Shown here piece after piece: positions 12,201 to 24,200 of a stretch of 64,000 nucleotides of DNA. The position numbers were made by a program, and so were the translations under genes. How positions within the stretch are numbered: the stretch's first letter is position 1; each line of letters starts with the position of its first letter. The DNA comes from Metallyticus violacea. Lineage: Eukaryota; Arthropoda; Insecta; Mantodea; Metallyticidae. Below the pieces are notes generated by a model. It saw only the letters and a list, made by a program, of their open reading frames with translations. It made no database searches and was not told where the DNA came from. The stretch covers positions 1,116,001 to 1,180,000 of the forward strand of contig JAUJEO010000021.1 in NCBI GenBank assembly GCA_030762175.1, written 5' to 3'.

Positions 12201-15200
12201 CTCGAAAAGAAAAAATTTTTTTTTCGAAGTTTGGAAACGTCGTTTGAATCACTTTTATTCCGTTCTTATTTGAGATAACTGGTTCTCTTTCACTATACTG
12301 GTTTGATAGCCTCAGTAAAGCATATTATGCACAAAGAATCTCGAAAGAAAAAAGTTTTTTTTCGAAGTTTCGAAACTTCGTTTGAATCACTTTTTTTCCG
12401 TTCTTATTTGAGATAACTGGTTCTCTTTCATTATACTAGTTTGATAGCCTCAGTAAAGCATATTATGCACAAAGAATCTCGAAAAGAAAAAAAATTTTTT
12501 CCAAGTTTGGAAACTTCATTAGAATCACTTTTTTCCGTTCTTATTTGAGATAACTGGTTCTCTTTCATTATACTAGTTTGATAGCCTCAGTAAAGCATAT
12601 TATGCGCAAAGAATCTGGAAAAGAAAAAAAATTTTTTTCGAAGTTTGGAAACTTCGTTAGAATCACTTTTTTTCCGTTCTTGTTTGAGATAACTGGGTTC
12701 TCTTTCATTATACTAGTTTGATAGCCTCAGAAAAGCATATTATGCGCAAAGAATCTCGAAAAGAAAAAAGTTTTTTTTCGAAGTTCTGAAACTTCTTTTG
12801 AATAACTTTTTTTCCGTTCTTATTTGAGATAACTGGTTCTCTTTCATTATACTAGTTTGATAGCCTCAGCAAACCATATTATGCACAAAGAATCTCGAAA
12901 AGAAAAAAATTTTTTTTCGAAGTTAGGAAACTTCTTTAGAATCACTTTTTTTCCGTTCATATTTGAGATAACTAGTTCTCTTTCATTATACTAATTAGAT
13001 AGCCTCAGAAAAGCATATTACGCGCAAAGAATCTCGAAAATAAAAAAATTTTTTTAGAACTTTGGAAACTTCTTTAGAATCACTTTTTTTCCGTTCTTAT
13101 TTGAGATAACTGGTTCTCTTTCATTATACTAGTTTGATAGCCTCAGAAAACCATATTATGCGCAAAGAATCTCGAAAAGAAAAAAAATTTTTTTCGAAGT
13201 TTGGAAACGTCGTTTGAATCACTTTTTTCCGTTCTTATTTGAGATAACTGGTTATCTTTCATTATAGTAGTTTGATAGCCTCAGAAAAGCATATTATGAG
13301 CAAAGAATCTCGAAATGAAAAAAATTTTTTTTCGAAGTATGGAAACTTCCTTAGAATCACTTTTTTTCCATTCTTATTTGAGATAACTGGTTCTCTTTCC
13401 TTATACTAGTTTGATAGCCTCAGAAAAGCATATTATGCGCAAAGAATCTCGAAAAGAAAAAAGTTTTTTTTCGAAGTTTGGAAACTTCGTTAGAATCACT
13501 TTTTTTCCGTTCTTATTTGAGATAACTGGTTCTCTTTCATTATACTAGTTTGATAGCCTCAGAAAAGCATATTATGCGCAAAGAATCTCGAAAAGAAAAA
13601 AGTTTTTTTTCGAAGTTTGGAAACTTCGTTTGAATAACTTTTTTTCCGTTCTTATTTGAGATAACTGGTTCTCTTTCATTATACTAGTTTGATAGCCTCA
13701 GAAAAGCATATTATGCGCAAAGAATCTCGAAAAGAAAAAATTTTTTTTTCGAAGTTTGGAAACTTCGTTAGAATCACTTTTTTTCCGTTCTTATTTGAGA
13801 TTACTGGTTCTCTTTCATTATAGTAGTTTGATAGCCTTAGAAAAGCATATTATGCACAAAGAATCTCGAAAAGAAAAAAGTTTTTTTTCGAAGTTTGGAA
13901 ACTTCGTTTGAATAACTTTTTTTCCGCTCTTATTTGAGATAACTGGTTCTCTTTCATTATACTAGTTTGATAGCCTCAGTAAAGCATATCATGCACAAAG
14001 AATCTCGAAAAGAAAAAAAAATTTTTTCGAAGTTTGGAAACTTCATTAGAATCACTTTTTTTCCGTTCTTATTTGAGATAACTGGTTCTCTTTCATTATA
14101 GTAGTTTGATAGCCTCAGAAAAGCATATTATGCACAAAGAATCTCGAAAGGAAAAAAAATTTTTTTCGAAGTTAGGAAACTTAGTTAGAATCACTTTTTT
14201 CCGTTCTTATTTGAGATAACTGGTTCTCTTTCATTATACTAGTTTGATAGCCTCAGAAAAGCATATTATGCACAAAGAATCTCGAAAAGAAAAAAAATTT
14301 TTTTCGAAGTTTGGAAACTTCGTTTGAATCACTTTTTTTCCGTTCTTATTTGAGATAACTGGTTCTCTTTCACTATACTAGTTTGATAGCCTCAGTAAAG
14401 CATATTATGCACAAAGAATCTCGAAAAGAAAAAAGTTTTTTTTTGAAGTTTCGAAACTTCGTTTGAATCACTTTTTTTCCGTTCTAACTTGAGATAACTG
14501 GTTCTCTTTCATTATAATAGTTTATAGCCTTAGTAAAGCATATTATGTGCAAAGAATCTCGAAAAGAAAAAAATTTTTTTTCGAAGTTTGGAAACTTCTT
14601 TAGAATCACTTTTTTTCCGTTCTTATTTTAGATAACTGGTTCTCTTTCATTATACTAATTTGATAGCCTAAGTAAAGCATATTATGCGCAAAGAATCTCG
14701 AAAAGAAAAAAAAATTTTTTCGAAGTTTGGAAACGTCGTTAGAATCACTTTTTTTCCGTTCTTATTTGAGATAACTGGTTCTCTTTCATTATACTAGTTT
14801 GATAGCCTCAGAAAGGCATATTATGCGCAAAGAATCTCGAAAAGAAAAAAGTTTTTTTTCGAAGTTTGGAAACTTCGTTTGAATAACTTTTTTTCCGTTC
14901 TTATTTGAGATAACTGGTTCTCTTTCATTATACTAGTTTGATAGCTTCAGAAAAGCATATTATGCGCAAAGAATCTCGAAAAGAAAAAATTTTTTTTTCG
15001 AAGTTTGGAAACTTCGTTAGAATCACTTTTTTTCCGTTCTTATTTGAGATTACTGGTTCTCTTTCATTATAGTAGTTTGATAGCCTCAGAAAAGCATATT
15101 ATGCACAAAGAATCTCGAAAAGAAAAAATTTTTTTTCGAAGTTTGGAAACTTCTTTAGAATCACTTTTTTTCCGTTTTTATTTGCGATAACTGGTTCTCT

Positions 15201-16857
15201 TTCATTATACTAGTTTGATAGCCTCAGAAAACCATATTATGCGCAAAGAATCTCGAAAAGAAAAAAAATTTTTTTCGAAGTTTGGAAACTTCGTTAGAAT
15301 CACTTTTTATCCGTTCTTATTTGAGATAACTGGTTCTCTTTCATTATACTAGTTTGATAGCCTCAGAAAAGCATATTATGCACAAAGAATCTCGAAAAGA
15401 AAAAAAAATTTTTTCGAAGTTTGGAAACTTCGTTAGAATCATTTTTTTTTCCGTTCTTATTTGAAATAACTGAATCTCTTTCATTATACTAGTTTGATAA
15501 CCTCAGAAAAGCATATTATGCGAAAAGAATCTCGAAAAGAAAAAAGTTTTTTTTCGAAGTTTGGAAACTTCGTTTGAATATCTTTTTTTCCGTTCTTATT
15601 TGAGATAACTGGTTCTCTTTCATTATACTAGTTTGATAGCCTCAGTAAAGCATATTATGCACAAAGAATCTCGAAAAGAAAAAACATTTTTTTCGAAGTT
15701 TGGAAACTTCGTTAGAATCACTTTTTTTCCGTTCTTATTTGATTTAACTGGTTCTCTTTCATTATACTAGTTTGATAGCCTCAGTAAAGCATATTATGCA
15801 CAAAATATCTCGAAAAGAAAAAAAATGTTTTTCGAAGTTTGGAAACTTCATTAGAATCACTTTTTTTCCGTTCTTATTTGAGATAACTGGTTCTCTTTCA
15901 TTATACTAGTTTGATAGCCTCAGTAAAGCATATTATGCGCAAGGAATCTGGAAAAGAAAAAAAAAAATTTTCGAAGTTTGGAAACTTCGTTAGAATCACT
16001 TTTTTTCCGTTCTTATTTGAGGTAACTGGTTCTCTTTCATTATACTAGTTTGATAGCCTCAGAAAAGCATATTATGCGCAAAGAATCTCGAAAAGAAAAA
16101 AGTTTTTTTTCGAAGTTCTGAAACTTCTTTTGAATAACTTTTTTTCCGTTCTTATTTGAGATAACTGGTTCTCTTTCATTATACTAGTTTGATAGCCTCA
16201 GAAAACCATATTATGCGCTAAGAATCTCGAAAAGAAAAAAATTTTTTTTCGAAGTTAGGAAACTTCTTTAGAATCACTTTTTTTCCGTTCTTATTTGAGA
16301 TAACTGGTTCTCTTTCACTATACTAGTTTGATAGCCTCAGAAAACCATATTATGCGCAAAGAATCTCGAAAAGAAAAAAAATTTTTTTCGAAGTTTGGAA
16401 ACGTCGTTTGAATCACTTTTTTCCTTTCTTATTTGAGATAACTGGTTATCTTTCATTATAGTAGTTTGATAGCCTCAGAAAAGCATATTATGAGCAAAGA
16501 ATCTCGAAATGAAAAAAATTTTTTTTCGAAGTATGGAAACTTCCTTAGAATCACTTTTTTTCCATTCTTATTTGAGATAACTGGTTCTCTTTCCTTATAC
16601 TAGTTTGATAGCCTCAGAAAAGCATATTATGCGCAAAGAATCTCGAAAAGAAAAAAGTTTTTTTTCGAAGTTTGGAAACTTCGTTTGAATATCTTTTTTT
16701 CCGTTCTTATTTGAGATAACTGGTTCTCTTTCATTATACTAGTTTGATAGCCTCAGAAAAGCATATTATGCACAAAGAATCTCGAAAAGAAAAAAAATTT
16801 TTTTCGAAGTTAGGAAACTTCGTTAGAATCACTTTTTTTCCGCTCTTATTTGAGATA
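9230..16857 (+). repeat. HOR unit C2: 55 monomers (complete 45-mer plus N-block)
   Basis: m1 marker at 9230, m15 marker at 11187, N-block at 12139-13524 between m21 and m22, then m22-m45 including m26 'cgaaagg' (about 14145), m36 'gcgaaaag' (about 15520) and m42 with 'cctttc' (16423). All 45 types are present once plus ten N monomers. Its m26-m45 part aligns with unit C0 at an offset of 13,034 bp; its m1-m25 part aligns with C1 at an offset of 5,406 bp. Confidence 0.85.
12139..13524 (+). repeat. N-block copy 2
   Basis: Exact offset of 5,406 bp from copy 1, with the same markers: 'agttcgatagcc' (12161) and 'attagatag' (about 12994). It lies between m21 and m22 of unit C2. I saw no difference from copy 1 at the marker sites compared. 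Confidence 0.8.
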
Positions 16858-19766
16858 ACTGTTTCTCTTTCATTATACTAGTTTGATAGCCTCAGCAAAG
16901 CATATTATGCACAAAGAATCTCTAAAAGAAAAAAAAAATTTTTCGAAATTTGGAACTTCGTTTGAATCACTTTTTTTCCGTTCTTATTTGAGATAACTGG
17001 TTCTCTTTCATTATACTAGTTTGATAGCCTCAGTAAAGCATATCATGCACAAAGAATCTCGAAAAGAAAAAAAATTTTTTTCGAAGTTTGGAAACTTCAT
17101 TAGAATCACTTTTTTTCCGTTCTTATTTGAGATAACTGGTTCTCTTTCATTATAGTAGTTTGATAGCCTCAGAAAAGCATATTATGCACAAAGAATCTCG
17201 AAAAGAAAAAAAATTTTTTTCGAAGTTAGGAAACTTCGTTAGAATCACTTTTTTCCGTTCTTATTTGAGATAACTGGTTCTCTTTCATTATACTAGTTTG
17301 ATAGCCTCAATAAAGCATATTATGCACAAAGAATCTCAAAGAAAAAAAATTTTTTTCGAAGTTTGCAAACTTCGTTTGAATCACTTTTTTTCCGTTCTTA
17401 TTTGAGATAACTGGTTCTCTTTCACTATACTAGTTTGATAGCCTCAGTAAAGCATATTATGCACAAAGAATCTCGAAAAGAAAAAAGTTTTTTTTCGAAG
17501 TTTCGAAACTTCGTTTGAATCCCTTTTTTTCCGTTCTAACTTGAGATAACTGGTTCTCTTTCATTATACTAGTTTGATAGCCTCAGTAAAGCATATTATG
17601 TGCAAAGAATCTCGAAAAGAAAAAAAATTTTTTAAGAAGTTTGGAAACTTCGTTAGAATCACTTTTTTTCCGTTCTTATTTTAGATAACTGGTTCTCTTT
17701 CATTATACTAATTTGATAGCCTCAGTAAAGCATATTATGCGCAAAGAATTTCGAAAAGAAAAAAAAATTTTTCGAAGTTTGGAAACGTCGTTAGAATCAC
17801 TTTTTTTCCGTTCTTATTTGAGATAACTGGTTCTCTTTCATTATACTAGTTTGATAGCCTCAGAAAGGCATATTATGCGCAAAGAATCTCGAAAAGAAAA
17901 AAGTTTTTTTTCGAAGTTTGGAAACTTCGTTTGAATAACTTTTTTCCGTTCTTATTTGAGATAACTGGTTCTCTTTCATTATACTAGTTTGATAGCCTCA
18001 GAAAAGCATATTATGCGCAAAGAATCTCGAAAAGAAAAAATTTTTTTTTCGAAGTTTGGAAACTTCTTTAGAATCACTTTTTTTCCGTTTTTATTTGCGA
18101 TAACTGGTTCTCTTTCATTATACTAGTTTGATAGCCTCAGAAAACCATATTATGCGCAAAGAATCTCGAAAAGAAAAAAAATTTTTTTCGAAGTTTGGAA
18201 ACTTCGTTATAATCACTTTTTATCCGTTCTTATTTGAGATAACTGGTTCTCTTTCACTATACTAGTTTGATAGCCTCAGTAAAGCATATTATGCACAAAG
18301 AATCTCGAAAGAAAAAAGTTTTTTTTCGAAGTTTCGAAACTTCGTTTGACTCACTTTTTTTCCGTTCTAATTTGACATAACTGGTTCTCTTTCATTATAC
18401 TAGTTTGATAGCCTCATTAAAGCATATTATGTGCAAAGAATCTCGAAAAGAAAAAAATTTTTTTTCGAATTTTGGAAACTTCGTTAGAATCACTTTTTTT
18501 CCGTTCTTATTTTAGGTAACTGGTTCTCTTTCATTATACTAATTTGATAGCCTCAGTAAAGCATATTATGCGCAAAGAATCTTGAAAAGAAAAAAAATTT
18601 TTTTCGAAGTTTGGAAACGTCGTTAGAATCACTTTTTTTCCGTTCTTATTTGAGATAACTGGTTCTCTTTCATTATACTAGTTTGATAGCCTCAGAAAAG
18701 CATATTATGCGCAAAGAATCTCGAAAAGAAAAAAGTTTTTTTTCGAAGTTTGGAAACTTCGTTTGAATAACTTTTTTTCCGTTCTTATTTGAGATAACTG
18801 GTTCTCTTTCATTATTCTAGTTTGAAGCCTCAGTAAAGCATATTATGCACAAAATATCTCGAAAAGAAAAAAAATGTTTTTCGAAGTTTGGAAACTTCAT
18901 TAGAATCACTTTTTTTCCGCTCTTATTTGAGATAACTGGTTCTCTTTCATTATACTAGTTTGATAGCCTCAGTAAAGCATATCATGCACAAAGAATCTCG
19001 AAAAGAAAAAAAATTTTTTTCGAAGTTTGGAAACTTCATTAGAATCACTTTTTTTCCGTTCTTATTTGAGATAACTGGTTCTCTTTCATTATAGTAGTTT
19101 GATAGCCTCAGAAAAGCATATTATGCACAAAGAATCTCGAAAAGAAAAAAATTTTTTTTCGAAGTTAGGAAACTTCGTTAGAATCACTTTTTTCCGTTCT
19201 TATTTGAGATAACTGGTTCTCTTTCATTATACTAGTTTGATAGCCTCAGCAAAGCATATTATGCACAAAGAATCTCGAAAAGAAAAAAAAATTTTTTCGA
19301 AGTTTGGAAACTTCGTTTGAATCACTTTTTTTCCGTTCTTATTTGAGATAACTGGTTCTCTTTCACTATACTAGTTTGATAGCCTCAGTAAAGCATATTA
19401 TGCACAAAGAATCTCGAAAAGAAAAAAGTTTTTTTTCGAAGTTTCGAAACTTCGTTTGAATCACTTTTTTTCCGTTCTAACTTGAGATAACTGGTTCTCT
19501 TTCATTATACTAGTTTATAGCCTTAGTAAAGCATATTATGTGCAAAGAATCTCGAAAAGAAAAAAAATTTTTTTCGAAGTTTGGAAACTTCGTTAGAATC
19601 ACTTTTTTTCCGTTCTTATTTTAGATAACTGGTTCTCTTTCATTATACTAATTTGATAGCCTCAGTAAAGCATATTATGCGCAAAGAATCTCGAAAAGAA
19701 AAAAAAATTTTTTCGAAGTTTAGAAACGTCGTTAGAATCACTTTTTTTCCGTTCTTATTTGAGATA

Positions 19767-21151
19767 ACTGGTTCTCTTTCATTATACTAGTTCGATAGCC
19801 TCAGCAAACCATATTATTCACAAAGAATCTCGAAAAGAAAAAATTTTTTTTTCGAAGTTTGGAAACGTCGTTTGAATCACTTTTATTCCGTTCTTATTTG
19901 AGATAACTGGTTCTCTTTCACTATACTGGTTTGATAGCCTCAGTAAAGCATATTATGCACAAAGAATCTCGAAAGAAAAAAGTTTTTTTTCGAAGTTTCG
20001 AAACTTCGTTTGAATCACTTTTTTTCCGTTCTTATTTGAGATAACTGGTTCTCTTTCATTATACTAGTTTGATAGCCTCAGTAAAGCATATTATGCACAA
20101 AGAATCTCGAAAAGAAAAAAAATTTTTTCCAAGTTTGGAAACTTCATTAGAATCACTTTTTTCCGTTCTTATTTGAGATAACTGGTTCTCTTTCATTATA
20201 CTAGTTTGATAGCCTCAGTAAAGCATATTATGCGCAAAGAATCTGGAAAAGAAAAAAAATTTTTTTCGAAGTTTGGAAACTTCGTTAGAATCACTTTTTT
20301 TCCGTTCTTGTTTGAGATAACTGGGTTCTCTTTCATTATACTAGTTTGATAGCCTCAGAAAAGCATATTATGCGCAAAGAATCTCGAAAAGAAAAAAGTT
20401 TTTTTTCGAAGTTCTGAAACTTCTTTTGAATAACTTTTTTTCCGTTCTTATTTGAGATAACTGGTTCTCTTTCATTATACTAGTTTGATAGCCTCAGCAA
20501 ACCATATTATGCACAAAGAATCTCGAAAAGAAAAAAATTTTTTTTCGAAGTTAGGAAACTTCTTTAGAATCACTTTTTTTCCGTTCATATTTGAGATAAC
20601 TAGTTCTCTTTCATTATACTAATTAGATAGCCTCAGAAAAGCATATTACGCGCAAAGAATCTCGAAAATAAAAAAATTTTTTTAGAACTTTGGAAACTTC
20701 TTTAGAATCACTTTTTTTCCGTTCTTATTTGAGATAACTGGTTCTCTTTCATTATACTAGTTTGATAGCCTCAGAAAACCATATTATGCGCAAAGAATCT
20801 CGAAAAGAAAAAAAATTTTTTTCGAAGTTTGGAAACGTCGTTTGAATCACTTTTTTCCGTTCTTATTTGAGATAACTGGTTATCTTTCATTATAGTAGTT
20901 TGATAGCCTCAGAAAAGCATATTATGAGCAAAGAATCTCGAAATGAAAAAAATTTTTTTTCGAAGTATGGAAACTTCCTTAGAATCACTTTTTTTCCATT
21001 CTTATTTGAGATAACTGGTTCTCTTTCCTTATACTAGTTTGATAGCCTCAGAAAAGCATATTATGCGCAAAGAATCTCGAAAAGAAAAAAGTTTTTTTTC
21101 GAAGTTTGGAAACTTCGTTTGAATAATTTTTTTCCGTTCTTATTTGAGATA
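19767..21151 (+). repeat. N-block copy 3, last monomer recombinant
   Basis: Offset of 7,628 bp from copy 2 ('agttcgatagcc' at 19789; 'attagatag' near 20622). The tenth monomer is not followed by m22. Its 3' part has 'gtttgaataat' rather than 'gttagaatcac', and the next monomer is m45, so the block ends in a recombination junction. Confidence 0.8.
21014..21151 (+). other. Hybrid monomer N10/m44, junction of unit C3
   Basis: It starts as N10 ('ttatactagtttg' after the N9 'cttatac' monomer, with 'gcgc' and the A6-G-T8 block) and ends 'gtttgaataat', a T-run one base short, followed by m45. N10 copies 1 and 2 end 'gttagaatcac' instead. Confidence 0.75.
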
Positions 21152-21290
21152 ACTGGTTCTCTTTCATTATACTAGTTTGATAGCCTCAGAAAAGCATATT
21201 ATGCACAAAGAATCTCGAAAAGAAAAAAAATTTTTTTCGAAGTTAGGAAACTTCGTTAGAATCACTTTTTTTCCGCTCTTATTTGAGATA

Positions 21291-24200
21291 ACTGTTTCTC
21301 TTTCATTATACTAGTTTGATAGCCTCAGCAAAGCATATTATGCACAAAGAATCTCTAAAAGAAAAAAAAAATTTTTCGAAATTTGGAACTTCGTTTGAAT
21401 CACTTTTTTTCCGTTCTTATTTGAGATAACTGGTTCTCTTTCATTATACTAGTTTGATAGCCTCAGTAAAGCATATCATGCACAAAGAATCTCGAAAAGA
21501 AAAAAAATTTTTTTCGAAGTTTGGAAACTTCATTAGAATCACTTTTTTTCCGTTCTTATTTGAGATAACTGGTTCTCTTTCATTATAGTAGTTTGATAGC
21601 CTCAGAAAAGCATATTATGCACAAAGAAGCTCGAAAAGAAAAAAAAATTTTTTCGAAGTTAGGAAACTTCGTTAGAATCACTTTTTTCCGTTCTTATTTG
21701 AGATAACTGGTTCTCTTTCATTATACTAGTTTGATAGCCTCAATAAAGCATATTATGCACAAAGAATCTCAAAGAAAAAAAATTTTTTTCGAAGTTTGCA
21801 AACTTCGTTTGAATCACTTTTTTTCCGTTCTTATTTGAGATAACTGGTTCTCTTTCACTATACTAGTTTGATAGCCTCAGTAAAGCATATTATGCACAAA
21901 GAATCTCGAAAAGAAAAAAGTTTTTTTTCGAAGTTTCGAAACTTCGTTTGAATCCCTTTTTTTCCGTTCTAACTTGAGATAACTGGTTCTCTTTCATTAT
22001 ACTAGTTTGATAGCCTCAGTAAAGCATATTATGTGCAAAGAATCTCGAAAAGAAAAAAAATTTTTTAAGAAGTTTGGAAACTTCGTTAGAATCACTTTTT
22101 TTCCGTTCTTATTTTAGATAACTGGTTCTCTTTCATTATACTAATTTGATAGCCTCAGTAAAGCATATTATGCGCAAAGAATTTCGAAAAGAAAAAAAAA
22201 TTTTTCGAAGTTTGGAAACGTCGTTAGAATCACTTTTTTTCCGTTCTTATTTGAGATAACTGGTTCTCTTTCATTATACTAGTTTGATAGCCTCAGAAAG
22301 GCATATTATGCGCAAAGAATCTCGAAAAGAAAAAAGTTTTTTTTCGAAGTTTGGAAACTTCGTTTGAATAACTTTTTTCCGTTCTTATTTGAGATAACTG
22401 GTTCTCTTTCATTATACTAGTTTGATAGCCTCAGAAAAGCATATTATGCGCAAAGAATCTCGAAAAGAAAAAATTTTTTTTTCGAAGTTTGGAAACTTCT
22501 TTAGAATCACTTTTTTCCGTTTTTATTTGCGATAACTGGTTCTCTTTCATTATACTAGTTTGATAGCCTCAGAAAACCATATTATGCGCAAAGAATCTCG
22601 AAAAGAAAAAAATTTTTTTTCGAAGTTTGGAAACTTCGTTATAATCACTTTTTATCCGTTCTTATTTGAGATAACTGGTTCTCTTTCACTATACTAGTTT
22701 GATAGCCTCAGTAAAGCATATTATGCACAAAGAATCTCGAAAGAAAAAAGTTTTTTTTCGATGTTTCGAAACTTCGTTTGACTCACTTTTTTTCCGTTCT
22801 AATTTGACATAACTGGTTCTCTTTCATTATACTAGTTTGATAGCCTCAGTAAAGCATATTATGTGCAAAGAATCTCGAAAAGAAAAAAATTTTTTTTCGA
22901 ATTTTGGAAACTTCGTTAGAATCACTTTTTTTCCGTTCTTATTTTAGGTAACTGGTTCTCTTTCATTATACTAATTTGATAGCCTCAGTAAAGCATATTA
23001 TGCGCAAAGAATCTTGAAAAGAAAAAAAATTTTTTTCGAAGTTTGGAAACGTCGTTAGAATCACTTTTTTTCCGTTCTTATTTGAGATAACTGGTTCTCT
23101 TTCATTATACTAGTTTGATAGCCTCAGAAAAGCATATTATGCGCAAAGAATCTCGAAAAGAAAAAAGTTTTTTTTCGAAGTTTGGAAACTTCGTTTGAAT
23201 AACTTTTTTTCCGTTCTTATTTGAGATAACTGGTTCTCTTTCATTATTCTAGTTTGATAGCCTCAGTAAAGCATATTATGCACAAAATATCTCGAAAAGA
23301 AAAAAAATGTTTTTCGAAGTTTGGAAACTTCATTAGAATCACTTTTTTTCCGCTCTTATTTGAGATAACTGGTTCTCTTTCATTATACTAGTTTGATAGC
23401 CTCAGTAAAGCATATCATGCACAAAGAATCTCGAAAAGAAAAAAAATTTTTTTCGAAGTTTGGAAACTTCATTAGAATCACTTTTTTTCCGTTCTTATTT
23501 GAGATAACTGGTTCTCTTTCATTATAGTAGTTTGATAGCCTCAGAAAAGCATATTATGCACAAAGAATATCGAAAAGAAAAAAATTTTTTTTCGAAGTTA
23601 GGAAACTTCGTTAGAATCACTTTTTTCCGTTCTTATTTGAGATAACTGGTTCTCTTTCATTATACTAGTTTGATAGCCTCAGCAAAGCATATTATGCACA
23701 AAGAATCTCGAAAAGAAAAAAAATTTTTTTCGAAGTTTGGAAACTTCGTTTGAATCACTTTTTTTCCGTTCTTATTTGAGATAACTGGTTCTCTTTCACT
23801 ATACTAGTTTGATAGCCTCAGTAAAGCATATTATGCACAAAGAATCTCGAAAAGAAAAAAGTTTTTTTTCGAAGTTTCGAAACTTCGTTTGAATCACTTT
23901 TTTTCCGTTCTAACTTGAGATAACTGGTTCTCTTTCATTATACTAGTTTATAGCCTTAGTAAAGCATATTATGTGCAAAGAATCTCGAAAAGAAAAAAAA
24001 TTTTTTTCGAAGTTTGGAAACTTCGTTAGAATCACTTTTTTTCCGTTCTTATTTTAGATAACTGGTTCTCTTTCATTATACTAATTTGATAGCCTCAGTA
24101 AAGCATATTATGCGCAAAGAATCTCGAAAAGAAAAAAAAATTTTTTCGAAGTTTAGAAACGTCGTTAGAATCACTTTTTTTCCGTTCTTATTTGAGATAA

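Larger units (their letters stand above)
3281..14092 (+). repeat. 5,406-bp tandem segmental duplication (39 monomers x 2)
   Basis: 3281-8686 and 8687-14092 are colinear with a constant offset of 5,406 bp at every marker checked: 'cctttc' 3389/8795, m1 3824/9230, m15 5781/11187, N1 6757/12163, N7 7588/12994. The join falls between 'cttcattag' of m25 (about 8640) and 'ctttcac' of m42 (about 8689), where the two parents are identical. After the second copy the sequence continues as m26. Confidence 0.9.
16858..21290 (+). repeat. HOR unit C3: 32 monomers (m1-m21, N-block, m45)
   Basis: m1 marker at 16858, m15 marker at 18815. m1-m21 and the N-block are colinear with C2 at an offset of 7,628 bp. 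The unit then leaves the C2 order inside the last N monomer (hybrid monomer 21014-21151, 'gtttgaataat') and goes straight to m45, so m22-m44 are missing. Counts are 21+10+1=32. Confidence 0.85.
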
